Assembly: GCA_964017155.1 (NCBI GenBank)
Contig: OZ024860.1
Coordinates: 45,962,816 to 46,026,815 of the forward strand
Direction: 5' to 3'
DNA length: 64,000 nt
From: Oasisia sp. SBJ-2009
Lineage: Eukaryota; Annelida; Polychaeta; Sabellida; Siboglinidae
Numbering within the stretch: position 1 is the stretch's first letter; the number at the start of each line of letters is the position of its first letter. Shown in pieces: positions 1 to 12,466 of this stretch. The notes below the pieces were generated by a model that did not search any database, was not told the DNA's origin, and saw nothing but the letters and a program-made list of their open reading frames with translations. Made by a program: the position numbers and the translations under genes.

Positions 1-41
1 CTCTGATGAAAGTTCAATATTATACCCTCACTCAACCACCT

Positions 42-62
42 CCTCACTCTCTCTCTCTCTTC

Positions 63-118
<56 letters not shown>

Positions 119-197
119 CGCTCTCTCTCGTTCTCTCTCTCCCTCCCCCTCTCTCTCACTCTCACTCTCTCTCTCTCGCTCTCGCTCTCGCTCTCTT

Positions 198-254
<57 letters not shown>

Positions 255-445
255 CTCTCTCACTCTCACTCTCACTCGCTCTCTCTCCCTCCCTCTTCTT
301 CTCTCTATCTCTCACTATCTCTCTCTCTCTCTCTCTCTCTCGCTCGCATCCTCCCCCTCTCTCTACACACACGCACGCGCGCACGCACACACATACACAC
401 GCGCGCGCGTGCACACACACTCATTCACTCACTCACTCACTCAAC
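42..445. repeat. (CT)n microsatellite grading into (CA/CGCA)n and (ACTC)n
   Basis: Almost pure CT dinucleotides with occasional CTAT and CTCG interruptions run to about 360. They are followed by ACACGC-type repeats and four or five ACTC units. Both strands are open here only because the repeat lacks stop codons (Leu/Ser and Arg/Glu repeats), so no gene is called. Confidence 0.95.
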
Positions 446-1879
446 TACTGATCCAGACGATCATTGTATCTTCAACTATGCGATATCAAGAGTTACTGTG
501 GAAACAACTCATCGTGTCGCCCTTTAAATGGACAACAATACTACGTAACTGACCGTGGCACACAATTCCTAGTTCCACCACCAGCCACGAGGGAAGAGTA
601 ACATCTCGTGACGTCAGTTGTTCTACAAAAATTACGCTGTCCTTACAAGTAATGTTTTGGTCGTCCACAAAGTTTTATATGTATACTACTGGCATAATAT
701 TCTTAATTGTTATTGCAACTGAGTAACTTTATTAACACTTAGACACCTTATATCGTAACACTTGTCTTATGCGTATCTTTAACCATATGTCATTGTGTGG
801 TTTTAAAATTGGTAATATGTTAAGTGACCTACTTTTGGTAACAAGTACGTTCATGACAGTAATTGTTTTGTCACCGAACATGTATGGAAGGATTTGTTAA
901 ATGGGATGGCGTATTTAAGCATATTAACGATGTAATTAATTACTGCAATAATCCTTGGTATCACTTAATCTTACACCAACACCATATTGTATATAATCTA
1001 ACATATTTCTGTTTAGCGTGAAATATATAATGCATAATGTGGAATAAAAAAGTTGCCCCACATGTCTGTTTCTGGGTTTGTATTCTAAAAAACTGCTGCG
1101 TATACTAACCAGAATTATGTTCAAATATTTGCCATGGAACGATTTACAAATAAGAAACTGTGTGACCAGTTCGAAAGTATGGTAGCTGTTTTTCATTTCA
1201 CCTTAAATTCTACAAGTTTTCAAAGAATGTATATTCGACAATTACTTATATTAATATGGAATTTGACGATTTTTAACGTTTATAGCCGGTCATTAAGATT
1301 AATAAAAACCTATTATACCGCAACAGTTTCGAAAGTTTTGCCTAATAGTACGTTTTACTCTTATAACAACATGGTAATATATCCTTGCGACTCAGCAGAG
1401 CGACTTATATTTAATTTATTAGCAGACCTATGCAGTCGAATACAAATGTCCACTTCTAGAAACATAGTCTCTGAACAAATACTGCGGGAAGATTAATTTG
1501 GCCCAAATATCTTCCAATGTATATAGCCAGGTACACACACACTGTACAGCTGAATGAACTACTGCAGTTTCCCAACGACAGCTAGGTGTTTATAAACCCG
1601 AATCTCTCGATTGAAATTGACACCCCAAATCACAATGCAGTTAACTGTCATAACACTATGACGTCACATCATATTACATCACATTGCGACGTCACAGTCA
1701 CGTGCACGTCTTTGTCACTTTGCATTTACGATTTATCAAGTTAACGCACAATGTTGACGAAATGACATTCTGTATAATATATGTTCTTATGATGGTTGCA
1801 GCGAAGTGTGTTGTGTGTTTTCTGCGGGAAGGGAAGGCAAACAAAATACACCGCATAATACGCAAGCTCTCACAGTATG
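446..1879. other. unannotated AT-rich DNA
   Basis: No recognisable gene, RNA or mobile element. A plus-strand open frame at 1134-1496 (120 codons) has no family resemblance, no repeat structure and ordinary AT-rich codon content, so it is not called. Confidence 0.5.
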
Positions 1880-1930
1880 TACATACACGCACATGTACGC
1901 ACGCACGCACGCACGCACGCAAACACACAG

Positions 1931-1961
<31 letters not shown>

Positions 1962-1962
1962 T
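1880..1962. repeat. (CGCA)n/(CA)n microsatellite
   Basis: Consecutive ACGC units followed by about 18 CA units are directly visible. The overlapping Thr/His and Cys/Val frames are repeat artefacts. Confidence 0.9.
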
Positions 1963-3249
1963 ACACACCACCATATGACATAACTGCAAGCCCGGGGGGG
2001 TCAGAGCCTGTGATTCCGTGAGTTTTCTTAAACTGCCGACGCAATAGACCACCGTGAATAATTATGCCTATTCACCATGTCTTCACCGTGTCATACCGGC
2101 GGACGACAAGCAAGAAGAACGGTGAGCGCTCTCAGAAGCGAGAGCTGTGTACGCGTAACATGAGCAGAAGTACACCATGGACAAGACATTTGCATCGCCG
2201 AGATAACATTGACAGCGTGGTTGCTGATGCATCAACCTAAACTCAACAATGGTTTTTAGTACTGCAATCACCTCACATTCTACGTGTTTATGGTACACCT
2301 ACCTGGACTAATCTTGCAGTCAACCGATGCAACTGTGAATCTAAACTGCTACTTCGGCCATGTCCAGTTAGGCGGCCTCGTCTCCAAGAAGCCTTTCGTC
2401 CTACCACACGGACTTGCTAATATCATCTAAGTCTGGTCAGCAGAATTCGTGACCTGTTGGCGTGAGACGCGTGTCACGCCGCTGTTACGGGCTGAGCCGT
2501 CTCAACTACTTAGCAGATTTAACAATGGGCAAACACAATCGACTTCACCGAGCACGGGACTCGACAACACCACTGGTCAACGGGGTCAGACGACGAGACC
2601 ACGTAATATCACCGGTCACTGCGTTGAAAATGCAAATTATCTTGGATATAAAAAATCAAATAATACAAAACTTATTTGGATGTGGGTGGGTGGATGAAGG
2701 GTCCATTTTGAATAAATTGGAAAAAGTGAGTTTAATACTACATACAGAGAACATAAAATGTGGACACATTCTGCTCTTTATTAAATTATATATTTTCAGT
2801 TCCGCCTAGAAACGTGCGGTTTTCTTGATGTAATGAACCAGTTGGAAGGTACTGACGTGTGTTTTTTCAATACAGAGAATTATGGCCCTGATAGACCTTG
2901 TAATTTGTTTAGCAACTCCGTCGCTTGAAGAAATCTTTATCGTCATTGTGCAGCCGTAGTGTCCCTTGGTTTGGCGAAGGCCTCAGCACGCTGCTTCCAC
3001 ATCGGTCTATCTTGCGCCATCCTCTGCCAAATGGCACCCTCGCTACGCTTGAAGACATACCCACATATAAATGCATCACTGCAATTTATTGGGCTTTCAT
3101 GTTATTGTTGTTTTCCATGAGGGGTGTTATATACTATCCAAATATGTTTTGGATTATTATAATTTTTAATTTGCAAAGCCGCTAAGACACGTGCACGCTC
3201 ATTCAAAGATCGGGCATGCCCCAGTGCCAGACTACCTCAACTCGGCGAT
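1963..3249. other. unannotated DNA
   Basis: No supported gene. Composition is less AT-rich at 2000-2650, where scattered CpGs occur. Short frames at 2449-2809 and 2925-3185 resemble nothing I know. The right edge is the outer end of the fold-back element. Confidence 0.45.
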
Positions 3250-4811
3250 AACGCGCAATGTGCCCGTAGTGAGGGCTCTTAATGTCAGAAAAGGCCATAA
3301 ATTTTCACATCTGGACAAAAGCATGAAATTTGGCACAGATGACCTCCATGCCATACTATTTCAGAATTTTGATGGAAGCAACCTTAGATTTTGATGCTTC
3401 CACCATTTTTTGCAATATTCAAAATGGCTGCCATCGAAAATAAAAAACTTGCTTTTCCATATTTCATGAACAGTTTCACATAAAACATTAATATTAGGCT
3501 TACTGTATACATATCCAGGAATTATAATTTCAAATATGGTATATTTGAACTTATGCGACATTCACATCCGCCATTTTTAAAGATGGCGGCCGTATTCACT
3601 AATGTTGCTATATCTGATCAAGTATGGTACTTGTAGTCGTTATTTTGGCAACAGTGTAAAGAAAAGGGGATAGCGATTTCAAATGTATCAAACATTTCAC
3701 ATCTGACCTTAATTTGACCTTCACAACCGCCATTTAATAAAATGGCGGCAGTAAAATCGAATTGCTTATATATCTTTAAAACGAGATATTTGGAGGGATG
3801 CTATAAGGACACTTTTTCAATATATATATATATTGGGGTAGATATTTTATACATTTTACTTCTTGACCTTGACCGACATTCACATCCGCCATTTTTGAAG
3901 ATGGCGTCCGTATTCATTAATGTTGCTATATCTTATCAAATATGACACCTATAGTCTTGATTTTGGTATCAATGTATAGGTACCTGGATAGCGATTTCAA
4001 ATTCGTTAAACCTTTTACCCCTGACCTTAATGTGACCTTCACAACCGCCATTTAATAACATGGCGCATGTAAAATCGAATTGCTTACATATTTTTAAACA
4101 ATTTATTTGGAGGGATGTTATATGGACAGTTTTGTCAAAATATACGTATGTTGGGGTAGCTATTTTAAATATTTTACTTTTTGACCTTGACCGACATTTA
4201 CATTCGCCATTTTCCAAGATGGTGGCCCTCATAGCTAATGTCGCTATACCTGTGAACTTTACCACCTAGAATCGATATCAAAGCTACATGTACAGCGCAA
4301 GTGGTGCTGACTCTGTCATGAAATATGATGTAGGCAATGCATATCACATTATGATAATTATAAAGTTAAAACATCAATATGTTGTGGTAGAAAACATGAA
4401 GTTTAATTCAAATCGGTGAAAAGAATATCCTTTAAGTCATGACGTAGGGCGTAACATCAGTCACAGATGTCCGTATTTGTGAGAGCACACGCTTTGCTGG
4501 CGTCGTCTAGAACAGTCCAGAATGGCACCCAGAGTTTCGTGTTCACGTCTTGCGTCCAACCCCACGCTGAAGCATCCGGGACATCTTGGTGTCGGTACCT
4601 TGCTTGTCTCCAGATGTAACCTGCATGGTACAGAGCTCGCTTTGCATGTTGAAGCAGCGCTTCCTGTGTGGAGGGATGTGGTCGAGCGTCCTAGTACCAT
4701 GGGTGAAGAGTTGACGTCTCACATCATTCACCCTTGAGCGGCCACTGCTCTTGCTGTACATGACATCAGTCCAGCTTTCAAGGCGTGCCATGTGGATGGA
4801 GTCGAGTGTCA
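3250..4811 (+). repeat. left inverted arm of the fold-back element
   Basis: Pairs with 5653-7342. Shared landmarks include the ACAAAAGCATGAAATTTGGC block near 3316, which mirrors 7266-7285, and the TCGAGTGTCAAG inner border at 4800-4811, which mirrors 5653-5665. Relative to the other arm it lacks about 125 bp near 4482, where sequence jumps from the gene's 3' part straight to the arm's non-coding part. Confidence 0.85.
3556..4265 (+). repeat. ~318-bp tandem unit, two copies plus a partial third (left arm)
   Basis: GACATTCACATCCGCCATTT recurs at 3556 and 3875 and, slightly changed, at 4193, spacings of 319 and 318. Each unit contains paired CCGCCAT and ATGGCGG motifs, a GACCTTNNNNTGACCTTCAC block and TGGAGGGATG. 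AAGATGGCGGC at about 3582 fits the YY1/Pho-type consensus; that comparison is from general knowledge, and no function is shown here. Confidence 0.8.
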
Positions 4812-5652
4812 AGAGCGTAGGATCATCGGAAAGTGTGAGTAGTGTTTCCGTAAGGTCAGGGTATGCCTGCCATGCTGCCCAGGCTGTCTTCTTCCCGATA
4901 CAAAGGAACGATGATGTCGTATCACACCCCGTGAACGAATGGAACAGTGGACATGACAGCGACTTCTTAGGACCAAGTGTTTGGGTGATTTCATGAACTG
5001 GGATGTTTTGGAAGGTTTTCCAGTTCCAAAGCCTATCCGCAACTCCATCACACCCAGGCTGCCAAAATACCCAACAGCAATGATGACAACATCACTGTCG
5101 ACTGTGCGGATGAAAGCTTTCGAATGACCTTGTTGTGCGGCGTGAGAAAGATGCAGAAATATCCTGCTATCAGCCTCCTGGTGATTGCATGGCATGATCG
5201 TGTCGAAGTCAGCCACCGACTGGCTGTCGGAGGTATTCACCAATACATGATCGTCATACGTGGAGCAAACCACAACATCGGTGAACTGAGATGACGCTTC
5301 GATGACAGCTTTTGAAAGGAACCTAAACAGCTGCACCTTGTTTCTTGAATTTGCTAGAAACTTGTTCCAGTCACGAGGTACAGGTGTAGAGCCTTCGACG
5401 ATGGTTGTCACGCCGGGGTTGCCTCGTTTTGCCTGAGCCTGGGCTTTGAGGTTGTGATCAGGGTAGATGTCCCAAATGATGTCGAGTCGCGATGTCGAAT
5501 TTGTGAGAGAGTTGGTAATGAATGGCATGAAGTGACGCACCACATATTGCTGGTAGTTAGTTCCGTAGGTTGGGCGAACCATGTGAACCACAGCTGGGCC
5601 ATCCAACACCTTCACCTTTGGGGTAGTCAGACATTGTAGGACATCGGACATC
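4461..5652 (-). pseudogene. degenerate member of an uncharacterised multicopy metazoan family (possible PIN/FEN-like domain)
   Basis: Translation from the centre of the fold-back element gives the recognisable order of a large uncharacterised family seen in molluscs and cnidarians: LDGPAVVHMV, SRLDIIWDIY, AKRGNPG, PRDWNKFL, then CNHQEADSRIFLH and IRTVDSDVVIIAV. After ELRIGFGTGK the frame breaks near 5014-5021 at an A-run. It resumes in another frame with FQNIPVHEI, HSFTGCDTTSSF and GKKTAWAAW, then RRQLFTHGTRTLDHIPPH in the left arm. A stop at 4543-4545 ends that frame, and the following sequence is only readable in a third frame. The N-terminus is missing: family similarity stops at the arm-loop border at about 5652. 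Known: the family is multicopy and poorly described. Inferred: E-A-D plus D-S-D about 26 residues apart resembles the acidic residues of PIN/FEN nucleases. It is not expected to be functional. Confidence 0.75.
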
Positions 5653-6104
5653 TTGACACTCGACTCCATCCACATGGCACGCCTAGAAAGCTGGACTGTT
5701 GCCATGTACAGCAAGAGCAGTGGCTGCTCAAGGGTGAATGATGTGAGACGTCAACTCTTCACCCATGGTACTAGGACGCTCGACCACATCCCCCCACACA
5801 GGAAGCGCTGCTTCAACATGCAAACCGAGCTCTGTACCAGGCAGGTTACATATGGAGACAAACAAGGCAGCGACACCAAGATGTTCCGGATGCTTCAGCG
5901 TGGGGTTGGACGCAGGACGTGAACACGAAACTCTGGGTGTCATTCTGGACTGTTCTAGACGACGCCAGCAAAGCGTGTGCTCTCCTCCACCACTGTGGAT
6001 GTGGAAAGACGTGCAGAGGAAACTGCAAATGTGCCAGAGTAGGAATCAAATGCACTATTCTGTGTAACTGTGAAGGCGGGTGCATGAACAACGATGGAGT
6101 GTAA
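5653..6104 (+). pseudogene. second, mirror-image 3' part of the same family, with Cys-rich tail
   Basis: The right arm repeats the gene's 3' third in the opposite direction: LDSIHMARLESW, VNDVRRQLFTHGTRTLDHIP, then a stop at 5919-5921. In another frame follow LWVSFWTVLDDASKACALLH and a Cys-rich tail, HCGCGKTCRGNCKC and CTILCNCEGGC, ending at about 6104. Family members normally have this order in one frame (a conserved FWTxLxxASKAC followed by a Cys cluster), so at least one frameshift is present. The tail may bind zinc (inference). The tail is deleted from the left arm, so only this arm preserves it. Confidence 0.7.
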
Positions 6105-6392
6105 GCTATGCGATGCTACAAATACGGACATCTGTGACTGATGTTACGCCCTACGTCATGACTTAAAGGATATTCTTTTCACCGATTTGAATTAAACTTC
6201 ATGTTTTCTACCACAACATATTTATGTTTTAACTTTATAATTATCATAATGTGATATGTATTGCCTACATCATATTCCATGACAGAGTCAGCACCACTTG
6301 CGCTGTACGTGTAGCTTTGATATCGATTCTAGGTGGTAAAGTTCACAGGATATAGCGACATTAGCTTTGAGGGCCACCATCTTGGAAAATGG

Positions 6393-7045
6393 CGAATGTA
6401 AATGTCGGTCAAGGTCAAAAAGTAAAATATTTAAAATAGCTACCCCAACATACGTATATTTTGACAAAACTGTCCATATAACATCCCTCCAAATAAATTG
6501 TTTAAAAATATGTAAGCAATTCGATTTTACATGCGCCATGTTATTAAATGGCGGTTGTGAAGGTCACATTAAGGTCAGGGTTACAATGTTTGACGAATCT
6601 GAAATCGCTATCCAGGTACCTATACATTGATACAAAAATAAAGACTATAGGTTCCATATTTAATAAGATATAGCAACATTAATGAATACGGACGCTATCT
6701 TTAAAAATGGCGGATGTGAATGTCGGTCAAGGTCAAGAAGTAAAATATTTAAAATATCTACCCCAATATATGTATATATTGAAAAAGTGTCCGTATAGCA
6801 TCCCTTCAAATATCTCGTTTTAAAGATATATAAGCTATTCGATTTTACAGCCGCCATTTTATTAAATGGCGGTTGTGAAGGTCAAATTAAGGTCAGATGT
6901 GAAAGGTTTGATAAATTTGAAATCGCTATCCACTTATCTATACACTGATGCCAAAATAACGACTATAAGTACCATACTTGATCAGATATAGTAACATTAG
7001 TGAATACGGCCGCCATCTTTTAAAATGGCGGATGTGAAAGTCGGA
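6393..7045 (-). repeat. ~318-bp tandem unit, mirrored copies (right arm)
   Basis: AATGTCGGTC recurs at 6401 and 6719, and a variant near 7038, again about 318 bp apart. Every copy mirrors the left arm. The tandem structure therefore predates formation of the inverted duplication. Confidence 0.8.
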
Positions 7046-7342
7046 TAAGTCCGAATATACCATATTTGAAATTATAATACCCGGATATGTATACAGTAAG
7101 CCTACTGTTAAAGTGTTATGTGAAACTGTTCATGAAATATGGAAAAGCAAGTTTTTTATTTTCGATGGCAGCCATTTTGAATATTGCAAAAAATGGTGGA
7201 AGCATCAAAATCTCAGGTTGCTTCCATCAAAATTCTGAAATAGTATAGCATGGAGGTCATCCGTGCCAAATTTCATGCTTTTGTCCAGATGTGAAAATGT
7301 ATTACATTAAGAGCCCTCACTACCCATGCACGCATTGCGACC

Positions 7343-8939
7343 GGCGAGTGACGTCACGCTTCTCGCGCTGACGGTGAAACAGAGAGTGATCCGGACATAG
7401 CAGCTTTACAGTGACAAGTCCACTGGTGACAGGTGCATGCCAAAGTGTGTGATCGGCGCGAACATTTGTGGCATTCTGGCGACAACTCTAAACCCACCGA
7501 TACTCTGGCTTCCCTATCGGCGTGACGCTAGTTTTTATTCTGTAATAGTATTATTTCTAAATGTAATTGTTTCAAACTGTAAACATAATATACTATACGT
7601 CTGTGTGGTAAAAAGGTGTATCACTTAAAATTATTTGTTCTCGTATTTGTATCTGATTTATACAAATGTAAGCTACCATAATATCACAGAACGGGCCATC
7701 ATTTACGGCGAGTAGATAGATGGTAGTGACTGCGGCTGCATTCGCCAGATGGCGCCACCTGTGTGGAGAAGTTTCGTTGCATCCAGAAACGATTGCAATA
7801 AAAGTATAACGTTTGGAACTCTAATTTCACTAGATAATATTTGCCATTAACTATTCAGCGCCCAACTGTGTTATAACAATAACAGAAGCAGTTTATGAAC
7901 TGGGTCATATAATAAATATGAGTATTAGGCCCAAGATTTATTGGAATATAGTATCGACATTAATAAAATGATGGTGATAAGCCACGAATGGTTTAAATTC
8001 ACGCCCACAGTTGCAATATGTAACATGTCATACTTAACGAAAAGAACAGTTTGTGCAGTCTAAGAATAAAAAGTAAAAGAAAAACACAAATCACAACAAT
8101 ACGTATTGTGAATACACGCGTCACGACACTGAATGCTAATTATCTTAGGCTACTAGTGTTTAATTAAAACAATCGTTTTAGTTGATATTTAAATGCTACA
8201 ACCAGATAAGTGCAACCCACTGTTGTTTTATTACAATATAATTCCACATTTTAGCATCACGATGCCTAATAATAATGTATAACACGTTAAGTTAAACTCC
8301 TTCGCAGCTGTAGAATCGGAGAAAAAACTTCTGAGAAAACCTTCAAATCTTTGATGAGTTTAAAGGTTACAATGTTATCACCTCTCTTCGTTCTCTAAAC
8401 ATTTTATGCGACCACTCTTGTGCTGGTATTCTGTGAGAATGACGCGACGTCAGACATTATTGTTTGTTAAGTTTGCCGTTGGTAGAGTGCAACGTAACCT
8501 CCGCTAAGCTCTACTGATCACGGCACTTGAAGACATCTTGACACGGGTCGCGTTTGACAAATATTTCACACTTTGGTCGTGTGTGGTCAGGTATCAAATG
8601 TTTAATAGCGAGCATACGATTAATACGCGTGTGTGTATACGTGTATCTCATTACACACCATGCATGTTTGCCAACCACTTATTTTGCTAAGGCATCGGTA
8701 TATAGCACAGGATGTGTGATAAGCCGTCCAATATTTAGACAAGGTGTGATGCATTTTGTGAAGCTATTTTTGTTGGTGAAGACAGGGGATAGGATGAGCC
8801 CCCGATATTTGTTATGTAATTAATGGTTTTTAAAGAGTTTAAAGTAGGTGTTTGGAACGAATATGAAGAGGGTCCAAACTGTTACGTTCCGAAAGAAGAG
8901 CTTGAACGTTTTCGAACGTCTGGGCAAATAATCTACAAC
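7343..8939. other. unannotated AT-rich DNA
   Basis: Moderately CpG-containing just outside the fold-back element (7343-7450), then AT-rich. No recognisable gene, repeat or RNA. Confidence 0.45.
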
Positions 8940-8940
8940 A

Positions 8941-9124
<184 letters not shown>

Positions 9125-11090
9125 AATCGAGCTATGTGAAAAGTTGACAAAACCGGATAATTCTATTTTTTATTATCGATATGTGTGTTCCACTTTTCCG
9201 GGCATCTGTGCAGGTTAATAACCCATGGTTCCGCCAACTCCTGGCCAGAGTTTTAAATATATCTTACCAGCTATCATGTTGTTATTGTGGGATTCTGTCT
9301 ACTTTCGCCAGCCATCGATACATACTTGTGTTGCTTTATTAACCATAGGCGGATCGTGGGACGTCCCGTCGTCGTTTAGAAGTTGCCTGCGTTATGCCTA
9401 CGTTACCCTTGACTACTAGAATGTGCCCCCGCCCCCCTCCGCACCAGTCGAGTTAAGGGGGTGTTATTTGGAGCTGGAGGATTTTACCTTCACAATTTTG
9501 AATATCGGCATGAATGATTTTGGGTAGCCCAATGTCATGCTTGAATGTATGTTTTGAGAAATCCTAAGGTGTTTTGGAGCGTTTTGTGGCGAGGGGGTCC
9601 AAATGGGGGATTTGCGTGAAATTGTACTCTGGGTCAGCCTCCGAAAACCGTTAGAAAAAAACTGATGCAATTCACTGTCGTGTTTCGTACTCGCGACAAA
9701 GAGACCTCTACAACAAAGACACCGTGTGCTTCATAATGATCACACTCAACAACGTAACACGAAAAAGCCTCCATCACCAACAAGGGAGCTATTAATATAA
9801 CAAAGTGTATCTAGTTTTATTTTTACCCACACTCGATCGTACAAGTTAGTAATTACCTAGCACAAGAGCACGAACCTACAAAACACATTACAGAATAAAA
9901 ACATCATATTATGTCGTACCATCTGGCCGACTTGCCCCGTTGCGGAAAGCGTTACCCGTTGTTTTGTATGGATTATATACATCCGGTCGAATTGCGTCTG
10001 TAGAGAGTTTATAATATAAATATCCTGTGTGATTCTATCCAACGGCACCATGCCATAATTATATATTGTTTGATTCCGTTTCTCAATCGAATGGTTTCTT
10101 ACACGTACTAACGCATCCAAATATATGATGGATGCGATATGTTAACCCTGTCAAAAGTAACTTCAGAATCAACCTAGCAACAATTATAAACACAACCTTC
10201 AACACAACTCTAACATTAAGCCTTACCCTATATCAAACACTACACCCACAATATTTGCATATCAGATCAACCATAAAAGGACAGCGAGGTGGCAGGAAGC
10301 TGTATCCCTCTTAAACACCGCTCCTTGACCAAGTCCACAATTGTTGATTTTAATCGATTTCTGAAGATCGCTCTATGCAACAAGCCCTCAAGGCTGAGGT
10401 AAAGACCACTAAAGGTGAAGACGTCAGTATCAACTATAACTAACACAACTGTAATCGTCAAATCAGACGCTAACAGACACGAACAGTGCGAGCATCCGCC
10501 GGCATCAGATGCTTGTCTTCGCCAGCTATGCGGGGTCGATACGATAGTCTATCGTGCAGGTGTGAGTCAGCCTGGGGCTATAAGCGACCGGTGATATATT
10601 TAGCGCAAGAAAGCGTTGAACTAGACGCATCAATTGCCTTTCGACAAAACGGACAAATCAGCCCTGTTTGCATCAGATAAATACCGTTGATTGAAAAGAA
10701 CTGTGTATTTACCGTAATCGCTTAAATCAATCGTATGTTTTGCGTTCTGCCCACCACATGTGTCATATACGCAACCAATTCAACTGTCTAGTATGTAGAC
10801 TAGGTTTGGTGAGGTTTGTATTTAGAGTCAAAACTGCATTATTTCCAATGTAAATATTATGAAGGAGAGCCGTTGTATATGTGTGGTTGCGCTCGTGTTC
10901 GAATTTCAAATAATATACCAGTATGTTCCGCTGAGCCGGAAAAAAACAACAAACATCAGACTATGCACGAGTTCATGGTAATAGTAAAAGCTTTCCAGTT
11001 CCGTATACATTGTTATCGGCCTATACTGGCAAGCTTAAGTGTCCACAAAGCAAAAACACATATCGTCTTTGTTTGTTTTTGAGAGACGTA
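9125..11090. other. unannotated DNA
   Basis: No gene supported. There is a C-rich patch at 9427-9440 and some CpGs at 10480-10600. Short frames (for example 9857-10120 minus and 10816-11082 plus) have no recognisable domains. Confidence 0.45.
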
Positions 11091-11091
11091 G

Positions 11092-11102
11092 TGTGTGTGT
11101 GT

Positions 11103-11148
<46 letters not shown>

Positions 11149-11512
11149 GAGAGGGAGAAGAGAGAGAGAGAAAGAGAGAGAGAGAGGGAAGAGAGAGCGT
11201 CAATGGAGAGAGGGGGGAGGGAGAAAGAAAGAGAGATTGCGGCAGACAGGGGGGGGGGGATGAGAAGGTCTTAGTGAGGGAGACAAAGAGGAGAGAGAAT
11301 GAGAAAGGAAGACGAAGAGGGAGTGGAGAAAGGCTGCGTGTGCGTGCGCGTGTGCGTGTGGGTGTGCGTGCGCGTGCGCGACTGTATGTTGTGCGCATTT
11401 GCAGTGCGCACGTAAGGCGGGTATGACGCTGTTCCTATGCATACATACGTGTGTGTTTATGTGCGCGTGTGGAGTGCGCGCGTGCGCGCGTGTGCGCGTA
11501 TGCGTGTGCAAA
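11092..11512. repeat. (GA)n tract followed by (GT/GC)n tract
   Basis: GAGA-rich purine sequence to about 11330, with a run of nine or more G near 11251, then GTGTGCGCG-type alternating purine-pyrimidine DNA. The latter has Z-DNA-forming composition (general knowledge). Confidence 0.9.
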
Positions 11513-12466
11513 AGTCACTTATTAGTCGTACATATTAATATATATATTTGTGAAGTAATTGAGTACTTTATAATATTAACGTTTTACCGCATAAACGATA
11601 TATAGGGAATGCGCAAAACAGTGAAATAAAAATGTTCACTATGCAATTATATATCCTGACGTTCTATAGTCTCAGTTCTCAGATCTGTTAAAATCGTGCT
11701 TAATATAACAAGACACCAGTAAGATCAACTGCCCCTTAAGCAGTTGTTGGGAACAAACTCAGTGTTAACGTTTGCCTTTAATGAGGCGATACAACCTCGG
11801 ACTATTTCAGCGTTCATTCGCCAGTTTCGGCACCAGACACGACCACCTCCACGGGACGTCTGATTAAGGCAATTAAAACCGAGCACGAGACATGCCTCAT
11901 TACAATAGCCGGGTAACAATCTACGACGCCTACAACCACAATCAACCATTTTAATTGTTGCTACAATTGCTACTTGTATCGTGTCACGAGTCGTAAACCG
12001 TTTGTGTTCGGTAAATTTATCCGACACGTGTGTGACTACGATTAACATTCGTCACGGCGTCGGCTGTGAGGCACAGACGAGTTCTGAGAGCGAGTGGAGA
12101 CGGGGAGCGTTTGACTGCGGTCCAGTGTTTAATTAAGGAGAGTGTGTTACGAATAAGCTGGATTGATCGGTTTGCGATTGCATGAAGGCTAGAATAAAAG
12201 TGTTGTTCCTTGTTTAAAAACAGAAACACACACTCTCATATGTTGGTCACGATCATAGTCCACAGGGTGTCCAGAGGCAATATTGGCGGGAACGTTTCAC
12301 AATAAAAAAGACACAGGAAGATCATAAATAAAGAACCTTGATTATGACAGAGGAAGACGAAAGACCTACAATTGTTCTCTTCTTACTGTTCCCCCAAGTT
12401 CGTTGTGACGTCGGTCTCGATTCATGTTTATTTTTCTGCTTCATCTTGAATTGGTTCTTGCACTGT
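11513..12466. other. unannotated DNA, possible regulatory content
   Basis: No gene supported. Sequence at 11720-12120 is less AT-rich and non-repetitive, with CpGs. A 107-codon minus frame at 11725-12048 resembles no family. No direct evidence of function. Confidence 0.35.

Larger units (their letters stand above)
3250..7342. mobile_element. 4.1-kb fold-back element with ~1.6-kb inverted arms
   Basis: The left arm (about 3250-4811) reappears in reverse complement at about 5653-7342. In the stretches I aligned, around the arm-loop borders and the outer ends, identity is roughly 94%. A single-copy centre of about 840 bp separates the arms and carries the middle of a degenerate multicopy gene. 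The outer ends are recognisable by GTAGTGAGGGCTCTTAATGT at about 3265 and its complement at about 7300-7325. Each arm holds just over two copies of a ~318-bp tandem unit and the 3' part of the gene. I see no convincing target-site duplication and cannot name a transposon superfamily. It could be a fold-back DNA transposon, or an inverted duplication formed when a transposon copy broke and was rejoined. Confidence 0.85.
5653..7342 (-). repeat. right inverted arm of the fold-back element
   Basis: Reverse-complement partner of 3250-4811. It retains a segment at about 5985-6115 that is absent from the left arm and encodes a cysteine-rich C-terminal tail. Differences from the left arm are scattered substitutions plus that indel, consistent with divergence after duplication. 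Confidence 0.85.
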
